Positions 6,950 through 7,905 of a DNA stretch of 7,905 bases are shown here, piece after piece (within the stretch, counting starts at the first letter, position 1; the number at the start of each line of letters is the position of its first letter). Source of the DNA: an uncultured Bacteroidales bacterium (GTDB lineage: Bacteria; Bacteroidota; Bacteroidia; Bacteroidales; UBA932); the NCBI GenBank assembly GCA_934702165.1, contig CAKUYG010000100.1, forward strand, positions 1 to 7,905. The letters are read 5' to 3'. A model generated the notes under the pieces. That model saw nothing but the letters and a program-made list of their open reading frames with translations, had not been told where the DNA came from and did not search any database. Made by a program: the position numbers and the translations under genes.

Positions 6950-6969
6950 CTGCGCCATATCGCAGTTTT
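6950..6969 (+). terminator. weak intrinsic terminator after DUF4301
   Basis: A 5-bp hairpin (CTGCG at 6950-6954, CGCAG at 6961-6965, 6-nt loop) is followed by TTTT. It starts 7 nt after the DUF4301 stop and precedes the next promoter, which suits a terminator, but the stem and T-run are short, so read-through into the carboxyltransferase gene is possible. Confidence 0.4.
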
Positions 6970-6981
6970 AAAAATTATAAG

Positions 6982-6989
6982 TATCTTTG
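6982..6989 (+). promoter_or_regulatory. -7 promoter box for the carboxyltransferase gene
   Basis: TATCTTTG fits the TAnnTTTG consensus exactly and lies 53 nt before the start codon in the 99-nt gap after DUF4301. No TTTG is found 19-21 nt upstream, so the -33 element is weak or missing. Transcription should begin around 6993-6996. Confidence 0.55.
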
Positions 6990-7020
6990 CGCCCGCGCAC
7001 TCGCAAGAGAGAAGCGGGCG
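6990..7020 (+). repeat. GC-rich inverted repeat at the mmdA transcription start
   Basis: CGCCCGC (6990-6996) and GCGGGCG (7014-7020) form a perfect 7-nt inverted repeat spaced by 17 nt. It begins at the base after the -7 box. If transcription starts near 6993-6996, much of the left arm is missing from the RNA, so it may act as a DNA site (operator). If transcription starts earlier, it would form a leader hairpin. It lacks a proper T-run, so it is a poor terminator. Confidence 0.5.
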
Positions 7021-7042
7021 TTTAGAATATTCATCATCAAAT

Positions 7043-7905
7043 ATGAGCATACAAGAAGAGAAAATCGCAGAGCTCGTCGAAAGACGCGCCTCGGCCGCTC
7101 TCGGAGGAGGGCAGAAGCGCATTGACGCACAGCATGCCAAAGGCAAGCTTACGGCGAGAGAGAGAATCGCCAGGCTCCTTGACCCGGGCAGTTTCGAGGA
7201 GTTCGATATGTTCGTGCACCATCGCTGCACGGATTTCGGGATGGACGCCACCCACACAGACGGTGACGGGGTGGTGACCGGTCAGGGCACGATAGACGGC
7301 AGGCTCGTCTTCGTATTCGCCCAGGACTTCACCGTCAACGGAGGCTCGCTCTCCAAGACCATGTCAGAGAAGATCTGCAAGATTATGGACATGGCGGTCA
7401 AGGTCGGAGCCCCGATCATCGGGCTCAACGACTCCGGCGGAGCCCGCATCCAGGAAGGCATCGACGCCCTCGCCGGCTACGGTGAGATCTTCGAGAGGAA
7501 CATCCTCGCCAGCGGTGTCGTACCGCAAATCAGCGGTATCTTCGGCCCATGCGCCGGCGGAGCCGTCTATTCACCTGCCCTGACGGACTTCACCCTCATG
7601 GTGGAGAACACCTCATACATGTTCCTCACCGGACCTTCAGTCGTGAAGTCAGTGACCGGGGAGACCGTGGACCAGGAACAGCTCGGAGGGGCTTCAGTGC
7701 ACGCCTCGAAGTCAGGAGTGGCACACTTCCGCGCGGCTTCAGAGGACGAGGGCATCGCCGATATACGCCGCCTGCTCTCCTTCATACCCCAGAACAACAT
7801 GGAGAAGGCGCCGCTGCGTCCTACCTCCGACCTGGCAGGGAGAGTCGATGACGCGCTCAACAGCATCATCCCCGACAACCCGAACAAGGCATATGACATG
7901 TACGG
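7043..7905 (+). CDS. mmdA: methylmalonyl-CoA decarboxylase / propionyl-CoA carboxylase carboxyltransferase subunit (partial, 3' end off the right edge)
   Basis: The first 287 residues of a protein that is about 515 in this family. It is the biotin-dependent carboxyltransferase that moves CO2 between an acyl-CoA and carboxybiotin. The N-terminal carboxyltransferase half is well conserved: [20 protein letters not shown] at 34-53, the oxyanion-hole segment SGGARIQEG at 131-139 and [12 protein letters not shown] at 168-179. No signal peptide is present, as expected for a cytosolic subunit. In Bacteroidota, close relatives are usually MmdA of the sodium-pumping methylmalonyl-CoA decarboxylase in the succinate-to-propionate route, with biotin carrier and membrane subunits downstream. 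PccB cannot be excluded because those genes lie outside. It has its own promoter. The start context is A/T-rich without a Shine-Dalgarno sequence. Confidence 0.93.
   Translation, partial: MSIQEEKIAELVERRASAALGGGQKRIDAQHAKGKLTARERIARLLDPGSFEEFDMFVHHRCTDFGMDATHTDGDGVVTGQGTIDGRLVFVFAQDFTVNGGSLSKTMSEKICKIMDMAVKVGAPIIGLNDSGGARIQEGIDALAGYGEIFERNILASGVVPQISGIFGPCAGGAVYSPALTDFTLMVENTSYMFLTGPSVVKSVTGETVDQEQLGGASVHASKSGVAHFRAASEDEGIADIRRLLSFIPQNNMEKAPLRPTSDLAGRVDDALNSIIPDNPNKAYDMY

Noticed and set aside
7014..7031. Right arm of the GC-rich repeat plus following T residues as a terminator for DUF4301
   Set aside because: Only three T residues follow, the loop is 17 nt, and the repeat is downstream of a promoter box, so a role at the mmdA start is more likely.
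1..7905. Mobile element, defence system, toxin-antitoxin pair, CRISPR array or RNA gene
   Set aside because: No transposase, integrase, direct repeats, att-like sites, repeat-spacer pattern or tRNA-like cloverleaf was seen; every stretch over 300 nt is covered by a recognisable gene.

Overview
The window looks like a chromosomal segment of a fairly GC-rich member of the Bacteroidales (Bacteroidota). The clues are the Bacteroidota-type YebC N-terminus, the short RecF and short DUF721 protein, a DUF4301 protein, a Bacteroidota-type PdxB C-terminus, TAnnTTTG promoter boxes, and A/T-rich start contexts without Shine-Dalgarno sequences. Genus cannot be fixed from this sequence. I see no IS element, phage gene, CRISPR array, tRNA or rRNA. 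Most of the content is core metabolism and DNA maintenance.

Left part, minus strand (1-2865). Read in transcription order, a membrane-anchored TPR protein (2865-2188) is followed after 6 nt by yebC (2181-1429), and the unit ends at a strong intrinsic terminator (1402-1373). A separate two-gene unit follows: an ABC transporter ATPase (1316-486) and, with an 8-nt overlap, a multi-pass membrane partner that runs off the left edge. This unit has a good Bacteroidota promoter. Its -33 box lies in the T-tract of the yebC terminator. An imperfect palindrome resembling a GntR/YtrA operator covers the predicted transcription start.

Middle, plus strand (2965-6943). recF, a DUF721 (DciA-like) gene, pdxB and a DUF4301 gene are packed with overlaps of 8 nt and 1 nt and a gap of 10 nt, so they probably form one operon. 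It joins DNA repair and replication (RecF, DUF721) with pyridoxal-phosphate synthesis (PdxB) and a protein of unknown function whose motifs look like a sugar-nucleotidyltransferase fold. PdxB carries glutamine where the family has its catalytic arginine. The recF promoter box sits so close to the ATG that the mRNA may be leaderless.

Right part, plus strand (6944-7905). A weak terminator is followed by a new promoter and a GC-rich inverted repeat. Then comes the N-terminal 287 residues of an MmdA/PccB-type biotin-dependent carboxyltransferase, which runs off the right edge. It would belong to propionate/methylmalonyl-CoA metabolism.

I did not find a convincing new multi-gene system. The points most worth a second look are the PdxB active-site change, the nucleotidyltransferase-like reading of DUF4301 and its link to pdxB, and the two inverted repeats that overlap predicted transcription starts.
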